A stretch of DNA of 64,000 nt from Fontibacillus phaseoli (lineage in GTDB: Bacteria; Bacillota; Bacilli; Paenibacillales; Paenibacillaceae): NCBI RefSeq assembly GCF_003337355.1, contig NZ_QPJW01000001.1, positions 868,001 through 932,000 on the forward strand. Direction: 5' to 3'. Shown here one piece after another: positions 16,793 to 26,009 of the stretch (its first letter is position 1; each line of letters starts with the position of its first letter). The notes under the pieces are model-generated. The model searched no databases. It had not been told where the DNA came from and was given only the letters and a program-made list of their open reading frames with translations. Position numbers and translations under genes: made by a program.

Positions 16793-18121
16793 ATGAGTCC
16801 TTGGAAAATGGTAGACCCCCTGATGCGATGTCAGGGGGAAAAGGTGCTCCTGCGCTTGCTGGAAAGCGGGTACCAGGCTTACTTTGTAGGAGGATGCGTA
16901 CGGGATGAATTGATGGGTAGACCGGTCCACGACATGGACATAGCGACCTCGGCTAAGCCGGAGGACGTAATCGCCTTGTTCGAGCGGAGTGTTCCGACCG
17001 GAATTCAACACGGGACGGTCACGGTATTGTTGGAAAACCATGCTTTTGAAGTGACAACCTTTCGCAAAGAAGCGGATTATGAAGATCACCGCCGGCCTAC
17101 CAGCGTGGAGTTTGTTGAAGGGATCGTCGAAGACCTGCGCCGCCGGGATTTCACCATGAATGCCATTGCCGGCGACGTGGGAGGACGGCTTATCGATCCT
17201 TTCGACGGGCAAGCGGATATTAAGGCCAAAGTGATTCGCTGTGTCGGCAGCGCTCCGGATCGATTCAACGAGGATGCGCTGCGTATGATGCGGGGGATCC
17301 GCTTTGCGTCCGTGTTCGCCTTTCGGCCGGTGAAAAGTTTATGGTCAGCGCTGCGGTCCGGCAGATCCAAAATTTCTTTCATCGCCATGGAACGGATTCG
17401 GGTGGAACTGGAAAAAATGGTGTTGGGCCCGAATCCTGTCCGTGGCCTAGCGTTATTGCAGCGAAGCGGATTGCTGGACTATGTAAAAGCTCCCGTGCCG
17501 AAAGCGGCCTCGGCATCTTTGCCGGATGAGCGGTTGACTCTGCTAAAGGCGATTGAACTTGTCAGGCCGGACACGCCGGAAATCAAATGGTCTTTGCTAT
17601 TGAAGGCGCTGGAGGTGCCGGGGGAAGAGGCTGCGGGGCTTATGAAGATGTGGACCTTTTCCAATGCGGTAGGACAAGGAACCGCTGATCTGATTCGGTT
17701 TGACGAGGCTTGGAGGAAAGCCAGAATGGGACCGAATCAAGAGGATTCGAAGGCGCTCCGCCGAAAATGGATTGAGCTGCAGCTTTCCTTCGGCAAAGGG
17801 ATTGCCGCTGGATGGATTGAACGCCAAGAAGTTCTGCAGCGGGCAGGCATCAAGCCTTCTCCTCTCCGAGATCACGGAACTGCGCTTTCCTTCGAGCTGG
17901 AAGAAGCCGAATGGCATGACGAGCCCGTCGTACATACGCTACAGGAATTAGCGGTCACCGGCGGGGACGTGATGCGGTATACAGACAAAAAAGGCGGCCC
18001 ATGGCTAGGTGAACTGATGAACGCGATGCTGTTCAAGGTCGCCGCCGGAGAATGGCCGAATGACAAAGAAACGCTGCTGGAGCAAGCGAAAGTTGTGGTG
18101 AATGAACATGGAGCATCATAG
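16793..18121 (+). CDS. cca: CCA tRNA nucleotidyltransferase
   Basis: A 442-residue class II nucleotidyltransferase that adds or repairs the 3' CCA end of tRNA. The head domain shows GGCVRDELMGRPVHDMDIA, with the catalytic D-x-D, then RRDFTMNAIA and the NEDALRMMRGIRFA neck motif. ATG 16793 follows TTGGAGGAT and is preferred over the upstream TTG at 16763. Its end overlaps birA, as in B. subtilis where cca precedes birA. Confidence 0.94.
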   Translation: MSPWKMVDPLMRCQGEKVLLRLLESGYQAYFVGGCVRDELMGRPVHDMDIATSAKPEDVIALFERSVPTGIQHGTVTVLLENHAFEVTTFRKEADYEDHRRPTSVEFVEGIVEDLRRRDFTMNAIAGDVGGRLIDPFDGQADIKAKVIRCVGSAPDRFNEDALRMMRGIRFASVFAFRPVKSLWSALRSGRSKISFIAMERIRVELEKMVLGPNPVRGLALLQRSGLLDYVKAPVPKAASASLPDERLTLLKAIELVRPDTPEIKWSLLLKALEVPGEEAAGLMKMWTFSNAVGQGTADLIRFDEAWRKARMGPNQEDSKALRRKWIELQLSFGKGIAAGWIERQEVLQRAGIKPSPLRDHGTALSFELEEAEWHDEPVVHTLQELAVTGGDVMRYTDKKGGPWLGELMNAMLFKVAAGEWPNDKETLLEQAKVVVNEHGAS

Positions 18122-19079
18122 ATTGCTGGAAATATTGCAGCGGCAGTCGGGAACGTATATTTCGGGTGAGGAGATCAGTAAGGCGCTGTCGATCAGCCGG
18201 ACGGCGGTTTGGAAACAGATCAACAAGCTGCGCGAGGAAGGCTATGAATTCGAGGCCGTTTCCCGCAAAGGATACCGTCTTATGAGCTCGCCGGACAAAT
18301 TGCAGGCTCATGACGTGCTGGACCGGCTGCAAACCCGTACCTTCGGCAGACAGCTTAAGCTTCTTGGTGTGACTTCCTCGACTCAGGAGGAAGCGCGCCG
18401 TCTTGCGGAGGAGGGAGCACCTTCCGGTACGCTGGTTGTCGCGGAGGAGCAAACCGGTGGGCGTGGGCGCCAGGGAAAGAAATGGTTCTCCCCTCCCTAT
18501 AAAGGAATCTGGATGAGCCTGCTTTTGCGGCCGCAGCGTCCATTGTCGTTCGCTCCGCAACTGACCCTGCTGACCGCCGTAGCCGTTTGCCGTGCCGTTA
18601 GAAAGGTTAGCGGGGTTGATGCCGGCATCAAATGGCCCAATGACCTGCTGGCTAACGGCAAGAAAATCTGCGGCATCCTGATCGAATCTGCCGGTGAGGA
18701 CGAAAGGATCAAGTACTGCATCATCGGTATCGGGATCGACGTTAATGTGGACCGTGACGAAATGCCCGCCGCACTCCACGATATTGCGACCTCGCTTAAA
18801 ATGGAGAGCGGGCAAGCCCAGAACCGGGCGGAACTGATCGCAGCGGTATTGGACGAGTTGGAACTCCTTTATGCCTTGTATGAGGAAGAGGGATTCGCGC
18901 CGATCCGGCATTTATGGGAGGCGTTATCCGTAACGTTGGGCAGACGAGTCGCCGTCAAGACGGCCCAAAGAGACGTGAACGGTACGGCTGAAGCGTTAGA
19001 TGAATCCGGAGCATTGGTTGTACTGGACGACAGCGGGAAAAAGATCATGATCTTTTCTGGCGATGTACAACTTACATGA
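18102..19079 (+). CDS. birA: Bifunctional biotin-[acetyl-CoA-carboxylase] ligase / biotin repressor
   Basis: A 325-residue protein. The N-terminal winged helix (GEEISKALSISRTAVWKQIN) would bind the bio operator. The central ligase domain carries the biotinyl-AMP loop GGRGRQGKKWFSP and KWPNDLLANGKKICGILIE, followed by a small C-terminal SH3-like domain. It attaches biotin to carboxylase carrier proteins and acts as a biotin-dependent repressor. It overlaps the cca end by 20 bases. Confidence 0.95.
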   Translation: MNMEHHRLLEILQRQSGTYISGEEISKALSISRTAVWKQINKLREEGYEFEAVSRKGYRLMSSPDKLQAHDVLDRLQTRTFGRQLKLLGVTSSTQEEARRLAEEGAPSGTLVVAEEQTGGRGRQGKKWFSPPYKGIWMSLLLRPQRPLSFAPQLTLLTAVAVCRAVRKVSGVDAGIKWPNDLLANGKKICGILIESAGEDERIKYCIIGIGIDVNVDRDEMPAALHDIATSLKMESGQAQNRAELIAAVLDELELLYALYEEEGFAPIRHLWEALSVTLGRRVAVKTAQRDVNGTAEALDESGALVVLDDSGKKIMIFSGDVQLT

Positions 19080-19098
19080 TGAAATCCGTGACATAATT

Positions 19099-19107
19099 TG
19101 TTATACT
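19099..19107 (+). promoter_or_regulatory. Extended -10 promoter of panBCD leader
   Basis: TGTTATACT (TG at 19099-19100, TATACT 19102-19107) fits an extended -10. Predicted start near 19114 places transcription at the beginning of a hairpin, about 245 bases before panB. Confidence 0.5.
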
Positions 19108-19109
19108 GT

Positions 19110-19151
19110 CCTCATGAGGCGATATCGTTTGTTCGAATTGCACTCATGAGG
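19110..19151 (+). ncRNA. 5' leader hairpin, candidate pan-motif RNA
   Basis: CCTCATGAG (19110-19118) pairs with CTCATGAGG (19143-19151). Inside, GCGAT pairs with ATTGC and TCG with CGA around TTTGTT, leaving an unpaired A at 19124 and another at 19142. A hairpin with two bulged A residues before panB recalls the pan motif described upstream of panBCD in Firmicutes. The assignment is from memory of that structure, not from a covariance search. A terminator follows 120 bases later, which suggests attenuation by a ligand or protein. Confidence 0.45.
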
Positions 19152-19272
19152 GCACAATATAGCTTAGTTTGTTTTTGCAATAGGGTTTCCACGGGTGACG
19201 TTGGATTCTGCTCTGAGCCGAAGAGGACCGAGACAGAAAGAACGAGCGACAGTGACTCTTCTTTGATTTCGG

Positions 19273-19305
19273 ACCTTTTTAGTGCCTAAACTAAAAGGTT
19301 TTTTT
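19273..19305 (+). terminator. Leader terminator upstream of panB (attenuator)
   Basis: ACCTTTTTAG pairs with CTAAAAGGT (one bulged T) across TGCCTAAA, followed by seven T residues. It lies between the leader promoter and panB, so it may control read-through into panBCD. Confidence 0.7.
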
Positions 19306-19359
19306 GTCGTGTCCGCTAGTGTGACTATCGGCAGGAAGCCAGAGGAGATGGAGAAAAGA

Positions 19360-20229
19360 ATGGCTGCTAAACATGCTTTGAACATTGTAAAGATGAAAAA
19401 AATGAAACGGGAAGGCGAACCGCTTACGATGATTACCGCCTACGATTATCCTTCGGCCAAGCTGGCGGAGGAAGCGGGTATCGATGTGCTGCTGGTCGGC
19501 GATTCGCTCGGGAATGTGATGCTGGGCTATGACACCACGATTCCGGTGACGACCGAGGATATCGTTTATCATACCCGGGCGGTTGCCCGGGCAGCGCAAC
19601 ATACGTTCATCGTGGCCGACTTGCCCTTTATGACATATCACGGAAGTATTGATGAAACGTTGCGGACCGTTCGGCGGATTATGCAGGAGGGACACGCCCA
19701 TGCGGTGAAAATGGAAGGCGGCGCCGAGATCGCTCCGACGGTTGAAGCCATCGTCCGGGCCGGCGTGCCGGTGCTTGGACATATCGGATTAACGCCGCAG
19801 TCGGTCAATCAGATCGGAGGTTACCGGATTCAAGGTAAAGACGAGGCGGATGCCCGGCGGCTCTTGGAAGATGCCAAGGAGCTGGAACGCGCCGGGGTGT
19901 TCGGAATCGTCCTGGAACTTGTAACAGAGGAAGTAGCCGGAGCCATCACGGCCGAAATTTCCGTACCGACGATCGGCATCGGCGCAGGTCGCAAGGTGGA
20001 CGGTCAAGTATTGGTATTCCATGATGTGCTGAAGTATGCTTCGGATTACCGCGAGAAAAGGTTCGTCAAAACCTATGCCGACATCGGTTCCCAAATCCGC
20101 ACGGGAATTTCGGATTATGTGAGCGAAGTGAAGAGCAAGGCGTTTCCTGAAGAAAAACATGTATTTGCCGCTGAAGACGGCGTACTCGATAATTTATACG
20201 GCAAAGGGAAGGTGGAATCCCGGTCATGA
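19360..20229 (+). CDS. panB: 3-methyl-2-oxobutanoate hydroxymethyltransferase
   Basis: A 289-residue TIM-barrel enzyme transferring a hydroxymethyl group from methylene-THF to ketoisovalerate, the first committed step of pantothenate synthesis. The signatures MITAYDYPSAKLAEEAG, VGDSLGNVMLGYD, HAVKMEGG and GHIGLTPQS are characteristic. ATG 19360 follows GGAGAAAAGA; the ATG at 19348 abuts the SD, and the frame extends upstream into the terminator. Start of panBCD, with each gene overlapping the next. Confidence 0.95.
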   Translation: MAAKHALNIVKMKKMKREGEPLTMITAYDYPSAKLAEEAGIDVLLVGDSLGNVMLGYDTTIPVTTEDIVYHTRAVARAAQHTFIVADLPFMTYHGSIDETLRTVRRIMQEGHAHAVKMEGGAEIAPTVEAIVRAGVPVLGHIGLTPQSVNQIGGYRIQGKDEADARRLLEDAKELERAGVFGIVLELVTEEVAGAITAEISVPTIGIGAGRKVDGQVLVFHDVLKYASDYREKRFVKTYADIGSQIRTGISDYVSEVKSKAFPEEKHVFAAEDGVLDNLYGKGKVESRS

Positions 20230-21131
20230 ACGTTTTCAGGGAGATCAGGGAGCTAAAGGAATTTTTGAAATCCGAGCGGGTCAGAGCCGCTAAAGAAAGA
20301 AAATTTCCGAAGACAGGGCTTGTTCCGACCATGGGGTTTTTGCATGAAGGGCATGCCAGTTTGCTGCGGCGGGCACGGCAGGAGAACGATATCGTAGTAC
20401 TCAGCATTTTCGTGAATCCGATCCAGTTTGGACCGAACGAGGATTTTGAGCGCTACCCTCGCGATGAAGAAAAGGATTTGTCGCTTGCGGAACGCGAAGG
20501 CGTCGACGTTGTGTTTTTGCCGAGTGTTGAAGATATGTATCCTCAGCCCACAGCGACCAAAATCAGAGTGGAGGGGTTGACGGATCGGCTATGCGGCGCT
20601 TCGCGGCCGGGGCACTTTGACGGAGTGACTACCGTCGTGGGGAAATTGCTCCATATCGTGCAACCGACCAACGCTTATTTCGGACAAAAGGATGCCCAGC
20701 AGGCGGCCGTGATTGCGCAAATGGTGCAGGATCTCAATTTCGATGCCGTCATCGTGCCTTGTCCTATCATCCGCGAAAGTGATGGACTCGCGCTCAGTTC
20801 GCGCAACGTGTATCTGAACCCTGACGAGCGTAAGGCAGCATTAGTACTCTCAAGGAGCCTGCTGGAGCTTGAGGCGAAAGTGGAGGCCGGAGAGAACATT
20901 AAAGCCGGCGATGCCCGCCGGACGCTGGTTCAGTCCATACATGCCGAACCCCTGGCTGTCATTGATTACGTAGAGATTGTTCATTTTCCAGGATTGAAAC
21001 CGGTTGAAGAAATTGAAAATATCAAGGACGCGAAAGGACCGGTTTTGATCGCGCTGGCGGTAAAATTCGGAACTACGCGATTGATCGATAACGTAATTTT
21101 GACGAAGAAGGGAGAGGCGCTCCATGTATAG
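20226..21131 (+). CDS. panC: Pantoate--beta-alanine ligase (pantothenate synthetase)
   Basis: A 301-residue cytidylyltransferase-like enzyme joining pantoate and beta-alanine with ATP. It shows [18 protein letters not shown] (the HxGH ATP motif), [13 protein letters not shown] and the KLSAS-like loop ALSSRNVYL. Start codon overlaps the panB stop as ATGA, and the end overlaps panD by eight bases, so the three genes are translationally coupled. Confidence 0.95.
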   Translation: MNVFREIRELKEFLKSERVRAAKERKFPKTGLVPTMGFLHEGHASLLRRARQENDIVVLSIFVNPIQFGPNEDFERYPRDEEKDLSLAEREGVDVVFLPSVEDMYPQPTATKIRVEGLTDRLCGASRPGHFDGVTTVVGKLLHIVQPTNAYFGQKDAQQAAVIAQMVQDLNFDAVIVPCPIIRESDGLALSSRNVYLNPDERKAALVLSRSLLELEAKVEAGENIKAGDARRTLVQSIHAEPLAVIDYVEIVHFPGLKPVEEIENIKDAKGPVLIALAVKFGTTRLIDNVILTKKGEALHV

Positions 21132-21507
21132 AACGATGATGAAATCGAAAATTCACCGTGCGACCGTAACGGAGGCGAATTTAAACTATGTCGGCAGCAT
21201 TACGATTGATGAAAGCTTGATGGAATCGGCCGACCTGCTTGAAAATGAAAAGGTACAGATCGTGAACAACAATAACGGTGCACGTTTGGAAACGTATGTG
21301 ATTCCGGGACCGCGCGGCAGCGGCGTAATTTGCCTTAACGGAGCCGCAGCCCGACTTGTGCAGCCGGGGGATAATGTGATCATTATTTCCTACGCGCAGA
21401 TGTCGCCCGAAGAATTGAGGAGCCATAAGCCGACCGTTGTTTTCGTGGACGAGAACAATCGCCCGGTCGAACTGGCCAATCAGGAGCTCCACGCGACGGT
21501 GCGCTAA
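21124..21507 (+). CDS. panD: Aspartate 1-decarboxylase
   Basis: A 127-residue proenzyme making beta-alanine from aspartate. The self-cleavage site is the Gly-Ser pair in [10 protein letters not shown], where Ser becomes the pyruvoyl group. The rest of the family pattern is visible in [19 protein letters not shown]. With panB and panC it completes local pantothenate synthesis. Confidence 0.95.
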   Translation: MYRTMMKSKIHRATVTEANLNYVGSITIDESLMESADLLENEKVQIVNNNNGARLETYVIPGPRGSGVICLNGAAARLVQPGDNVIIISYAQMSPEELRSHKPTVVFVDENNRPVELANQELHATVR

Positions 21508-21548
21508 TCCCGCCCGCTTATGCAATTAATGGCTTCGGGAATGAAAAC

Positions 21549-21609
21549 CCCGCCCCTAACAAAAAATGAACGTAAGGCTCGCACTGATTTCATTTTCGTT
21601 AAGGGTGGG
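21549..21609 (+). promoter_or_regulatory. Hairpin that would mask the ribosome binding site of a TPR gene
   Basis: CCCGCCCCTAAC (21549-21560) pairs with GTTAAGGGTGGG (21598-21609) at 11 of 12 positions including one G-T. Inside it AAAATGAA (21563-21570) pairs fully with TTCATTTT (21589-21596). The 3' arm contains the SD AAGGGTGGG of the next gene. There is no T run after it, so it is not a terminator. Confidence 0.6.
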
Positions 21610-21615
21610 ATGCGG

Positions 21616-22248
21616 ATGATGTTTCAGCATGTATTTGCGGAAATGAATGATATGTTGGATGAAATCATTACTTTATACCCCGTTGCCCAAGGCGCACAAA
21701 AGCAGGACCTCGCAAAAAAATGGCACTTGCTCAAGCATATGAGCGACGGCATGATTGAGGAATGGCTTAATTTCGAAGAAAAAATGGGCGATTTCCGTCA
21801 GAGTTGGTCAAATCCGGATAACGCAAAGAATGTAGAGCTTCCTGAGATGGACTGTGATGCCTTTGTCAAAGGTCAGGGTTATTACAAGCTGTTGATGTTT
21901 TCCCAGGGGATGGCCCAGTTTAAGCTCGCACTGGATCAATTTCCGGAAAGTCTGATGGCCCGTACTTATTTGGCGATGTGCCATATGCATCTGGAGCAAT
22001 ACGGCGAAGCCGTGCCTCATTTTTGGCGGGTCCTGGAAGGAACCGGAAGCAAACGTCTGCGTTCGATCATTTATAATGCATTAGGTTGCATCGAGGCGCA
22101 GAAAGGCATTCGCGCCAAGGCGAAAGAATATTTTACGCTGGCCCATCACCACGATCCTTCGCTGGCCGAGCCTCTGGCGAATTTGGAAGCATGCATGCGA
22201 AGCTCCGGAAAGCTTCAGTATGGAAATGAGTTGACGTCGCTTTTGTGA
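21616..22248 (+). CDS. TPR-like repeat protein
   Basis: About 210 residues with helical repeats of tetratricopeptide type: YYKLLMFSQGMAQFKLALDQ, YLAMCHMHLEQYGEAVPHF and ALGCIEAQKGIRAKAKEYF. Function unknown. Several start codons are possible: ATG at 21610, 21616 or 21619 fit the SD AAGGGTGGG, and the frame stays open upstream to 21520. I chose 21616. The SD is in the 3' arm of a long hairpin, so translation may be regulated. Confidence 0.7.
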   Translation: MMFQHVFAEMNDMLDEIITLYPVAQGAQKQDLAKKWHLLKHMSDGMIEEWLNFEEKMGDFRQSWSNPDNAKNVELPEMDCDAFVKGQGYYKLLMFSQGMAQFKLALDQFPESLMARTYLAMCHMHLEQYGEAVPHFWRVLEGTGSKRLRSIIYNALGCIEAQKGIRAKAKEYFTLAHHHDPSLAEPLANLEACMRSSGKLQYGNELTSLL

Positions 22249-22303
22249 TGTGAATTAGCCAAGTCATGGGTGAACTGTTGGTTGAACGGCAAGAATTCAA
22301 GTG

Positions 22304-22345
22304 AGCGATGCTTGTCCCGCTAAAGCCGGGGCGCATCGCTTTTTA
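22304..22345 (+). terminator. Terminator before dinG
   Basis: AGCGATGC and GCATCGCT form perfect arms with an inner CCCG/CGGG stem, followed by five T residues. Confidence 0.85.
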
Positions 22346-22451
22346 TTTTCTCGCTAATTTTGGAGGATAACCAGTATCCGGTACAATTTTCAAAACGGCG
22401 TTCTTCTGTTATGCTGTAAAAGAGACTGGAACGAAAGGGACTTTGAAATTC

Positions 22452-25310
22452 ATGAAATATGCCGTACTCGATTTTGAAACGACGGGTAACCAGTCCTCTG
22501 ATGAAATCATTCAAGTAGGGCTTGCGATTATAGATGAAGATATGAAGGTATCCCGGGTTTACAGTTCCTATGTGAAACCTGGAGTACCCATTCCTCCGTT
22601 TATTACGGGGCTTACGGGAATAACGGAAGACGACGTCAGAGATGCGCCGGAACTGGATGAAGTCATGATGGAGATGGTTCCGCTGCTTGATGATGCCGTT
22701 CTAGTCGGCCATAACGTAGCGTTCGACTTCAATTTTTTGCAGAGTGCGCTGGACAAGACCGGCTACCTGCCCTTTACCGGACGTATTCTCGATACGATGG
22801 ATTTTTTGAAAATATTTTTTCCTTCGCTGACCACCTACCAGTTAGGGCTTGTCGCTTCCGAATTCGGCGTGGAGCATGACCGGCCCCATCAGGCGGACAG
22901 CGATGCTTTGGCGACCGCGCTTATTTTTCTGAAATGTCACGAAGAACTGGCCGATTTGCCGCTGCTTGTGCTGCAGCGATTGTCGGATTTGTTTGCCGGA
23001 GAAGACAATGACCTGGGCTGGTTCTTTGACGCCATGCTACAGGAAAGGGAGCGCGAAGCCGATCAAAATCCGGATGGCTATACGTACTACCGGCAGTTTG
23101 CGCTGCAGGTGGAGGACTGGATGGATATTGATCCGCCCAGAAACTCCATGCTGGGCAACCCTTTGCGCGAGATATCTTTCGAACAATTTATGGAGCAGGT
23201 TAGGGAGCGGCTGCGGGCCAAATTGCCGGAATACGAGGAACGCGAAGCGCAGAACCTGATGTTGGGCGAAGTGACGCGCGCCTTCGAAGAGGATAAGCAC
23301 TTGCTGATCGAAGCGGGGACCGGAACCGGTAAATCGCTTGGCTATTTGTTGCCGGCTATTTATCATAGTGTGAAACAGGATGAAAAAGTGATGGTCAGCA
23401 CGCATACGATCAACCTCCAGGAGCAACTGAGGGAAAGGGATGTGCCCCTGTTGACGGAAGTGATTCCTTTTCCGTTTCGCGCGGCGGTATTCAAGGGAAG
23501 GCAACACTATTTGTGTTTACGCAAATTTGAACATAAAATTAATAGAAGAGACTTTGCAACACCTAAAGAAGAGGTGATGACGGCCGCTCAGATGATCGTG
23601 TGGCTGGCTCAAACGGAGACGGGGGATGACGAGGAGCTAAACCTCGGAAACCGCGGCGGAGATTTTTGGGAAACGGTGGCCAGCGAGTCCGATTCCTGTC
23701 TTGGCCGCTCTTGCCCGTGGTTCCGTAAATGTTATTACCACAAGGCCAAGCATGAAGCCGGCGTAGCCGATGTGGTCATCACGAACCATTCCAAGCTATT
23801 TACCGATATACAGGCCGGTCATCAGCTACTGCCGGGTTATGAACGCCTCGTAATCGACGAGGCGCATCATTTGGAAGAAGTGGCAGGCAAACATCTTGGG
23901 CTTCAAATGAAATATTTTACGGTCGTTCATACGCTGACCCGGTTATTCAAGGACAGCAAAACCGGGCAATTTCCGAATTTGCGCATGATTCTGCAACAGT
24001 CGGGGAGCGAAAAATCGGCGGAGTGGTGTTCGATCATCGATGGATTATACCCTTCGCTGATCGAAGTAAAGGACGATTGGGATCGGCTGGCTGAACAATT
24101 GTTCACCTTGATGCCGGAACGGAGCGACGCGGCATCGGGTGATCCGGGGCAGTTTGTGCTGCGGCTTCTGCCGCAGAAGAAGCCGAAGGCTTGGGATGCG
24201 CTCGCCGCACTCGAGAATCAAATTCACGTAACGCTCGGTGACGTCCTTCGCAAAGGGGAGCGCCTGCTCAATGAACTGAGGGAGGACGACAACGATTACG
24301 GATCCGAGAGCCTGATGACCGACATCAGCGGATTGCTTAAAGATTTGGGAAGTGAACGCGATGCTCTGCGTTTCTTTATAAAGCTTGAAGATCCGGGCAC
24401 GGTCTATTGGATCGAAGGCAACGGCAATTACCGTAGCCGCTCGCTGCAAATTTTCGCCGTACCGATCGACGTGAGCGCCCAATTGAAGGGATACTTCTTC
24501 GACAAGAAGAAAAGCGTAGTGATGACTTCGGCGACATTGTCGGTCGATAAATCGTTCCAGTATATGATCGAGCAGCTTGGACTGGGAGAAGCTGCGGCAG
24601 AGGATAAGCTGATTACTTCGTTGCTGCCTTCGCCGTTTAATTACCGGGATCAGGCGCTGCTGGTTATTCCAAGGGATTTCCCAAGCGTCAAGGGCAGCGT
24701 CGGTGATGATCATTTCGTGAGTACCCTGGTGAAATCCCTCGCTGACACGGCGATCGTCACCAAGGGGCGCATGCTGGTTCTGTTCACTTCATATCGGATG
24801 TTAAGACAGGTTTACGATCCTTTGAAGGAGCTATTGGCCACCGAAGGGATCACCGTGATCGGGCAGGGGATGGACAGCGGAAGCCGGACCAAGCTGACCC
24901 GCCGCTTCCAGGGCCAAAACGCCTCCGTGCTGCTCGGAACCAGCAGTTTTTGGGAAGGGGTGGATATTCCCGGAGAGGCTCTTACAAGCCTCGCTATCGT
25001 CCGTCTGCCTTTCCAGCCGCCCAACCATCCGCTCGTGGAAGCGAAGAGCGAACGGCTTCAGCAGGAGAAGAAAAACCCGTTCATGAAGCTGTCCGTTCCG
25101 CAGGCCGTCATCCGTTTCAAGCAAGGCTTCGGACGGCTCGTGCGATCTTCTCAGGACCGCGGCATCGTGGTTGTTTACGATACACGCATCTTGGAATCTT
25201 ACTACGGGAAATACTTTTTATATTCTTTGCCCGGACCGAAAATGGAGCATATGCCGCTCGGACAGATGGTTCCTCGAATTTCGGAATGGCTGAACGCAGA
25301 TGAACAATAA
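22452..25310 (+). CDS. dinG: DinG-type helicase with N-terminal 3'-5' exonuclease domain
   Basis: About 952 residues. Residues 1-170 form a DEDDh exonuclease of the DNA polymerase epsilon type (LDFETTG with Asp7 and Glu9; VGHNVAFDFNFL; HQADSDA). The XPD/DinG helicase part has Walker A AGTGTGKS near residue 290 and the DEAH box VIDEAHH. Four cysteines (one in HYLCLRKF, then C-x4-C-x5-C in SDSCLGRSCPWFRKCYY) have the spacing of a 4Fe-4S cluster. Role in DNA repair is likely. The start at ATG 22452 is favoured over TTG 22443. In B. subtilis dinG also follows panD. Confidence 0.92.
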   Translation: MKYAVLDFETTGNQSSDEIIQVGLAIIDEDMKVSRVYSSYVKPGVPIPPFITGLTGITEDDVRDAPELDEVMMEMVPLLDDAVLVGHNVAFDFNFLQSALDKTGYLPFTGRILDTMDFLKIFFPSLTTYQLGLVASEFGVEHDRPHQADSDALATALIFLKCHEELADLPLLVLQRLSDLFAGEDNDLGWFFDAMLQEREREADQNPDGYTYYRQFALQVEDWMDIDPPRNSMLGNPLREISFEQFMEQVRERLRAKLPEYEEREAQNLMLGEVTRAFEEDKHLLIEAGTGTGKSLGYLLPAIYHSVKQDEKVMVSTHTINLQEQLRERDVPLLTEVIPFPFRAAVFKGRQHYLCLRKFEHKINRRDFATPKEEVMTAAQMIVWLAQTETGDDEELNLGNRGGDFWETVASESDSCLGRSCPWFRKCYYHKAKHEAGVADVVITNHSKLFTDIQAGHQLLPGYERLVIDEAHHLEEVAGKHLGLQMKYFTVVHTLTRLFKDSKTGQFPNLRMILQQSGSEKSAEWCSIIDGLYPSLIEVKDDWDRLAEQLFTLMPERSDAASGDPGQFVLRLLPQKKPKAWDALAALENQIHVTLGDVLRKGERLLNELREDDNDYGSESLMTDISGLLKDLGSERDALRFFIKLEDPGTVYWIEGNGNYRSRSLQIFAVPIDVSAQLKGYFFDKKKSVVMTSATLSVDKSFQYMIEQLGLGEAAAEDKLITSLLPSPFNYRDQALLVIPRDFPSVKGSVGDDHFVSTLVKSLADTAIVTKGRMLVLFTSYRMLRQVYDPLKELLATEGITVIGQGMDSGSRTKLTRRFQGQNASVLLGTSSFWEGVDIPGEALTSLAIVRLPFQPPNHPLVEAKSERLQQEKKNPFMKLSVPQAVIRFKQGFGRLVRSSQDRGIVVVYDTRILESYYGKYFLYSLPGPKMEHMPLGQMVPRISEWLNADEQ

Positions 25311-25346
25311 TTGTTCTTCAAATCGCGCCTATTAGGGGGATAACCA

Positions 25347-26009
25347 ATGAAATCGGAAAAAATTTCAGACGCCGTAGTACGCAGATTGCCGGTGTATCTA
25401 CGATTTCTTAATGAACTGAGCCGCCGGGAGGTCCCGACGGTTTCTTCCCAGGAGCTGGGGCAAAAGCTGGATCTTAACCCCGCTCAAATCCGCAAGGATC
25501 TTGCTTATTTTGGCGATTTCGGCCGTAAGGGCATCGGATATGACGTGTCCTATCTGATCGAAAAAATCCGCCAAATTTTAAATTTGGATCAGCAGATTAA
25601 CGTAGCCCTGATCGGTGCCGGTAATCTCGGTCAAGCGTTGTCCAATTACAACGCCTATTTGAAGGATAATATGAAGATCGTCGCCGTGTTCGACGCATCT
25701 CCGGAGAAAATCGGCAGCCAGATTAACAATATCACGATCCAGCCGATCGAGGTTCTGGTAGACGCGGTGAAGGGCAATCATATCCGCATCGGAATAATTA
25801 CGGTACCGGACGTGGAAGCTCAGCGCGTGGCCGATCAGCTCGTCGCCGCCGGAATCGAGGCGATTTTGAACTTTGCTCCCACGATCCTTAAGGTTCCTGC
25901 CGGGGTGCGCGTTCATGCGGCGGATTTCACAACCGATCTGATCAGCTTGGCCTATTATTTGGATGGAGGAAAGGAACGTAGTGAGCATGACTCGAAAATG
26001 GTTGATTAA
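25347..26009 (+). CDS. rex: Redox-sensing transcriptional repressor Rex
   Basis: A 220-residue regulator. The N-terminal winged helix (RLPVYLRFLNELSRREVP; SSQELGQKLDLNPAQIRKDL) is the Rex signature. The Rossmann domain begins at VALIGAGNLGQAL near residue 88 and binds NADH. High NADH releases Rex from fermentation and respiration genes. I did not find a perfect Rex box in this window. SD AGGGGGAT precedes ATG 25347. Its 3' end overlaps the next gene. Confidence 0.95.
   Translation: MKSEKISDAVVRRLPVYLRFLNELSRREVPTVSSQELGQKLDLNPAQIRKDLAYFGDFGRKGIGYDVSYLIEKIRQILNLDQQINVALIGAGNLGQALSNYNAYLKDNMKIVAVFDASPEKIGSQINNITIQPIEVLVDAVKGNHIRIGIITVPDVEAQRVADQLVAAGIEAILNFAPTILKVPAGVRVHAADFTTDLISLAYYLDGGKERSEHDSKMVD

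Noticed and set aside
19099-19305. 6S RNA at this locus
   Set aside because: Size and promoter-terminator layout would fit, but the long closing stem is absent and the position before panB argues for a leader.
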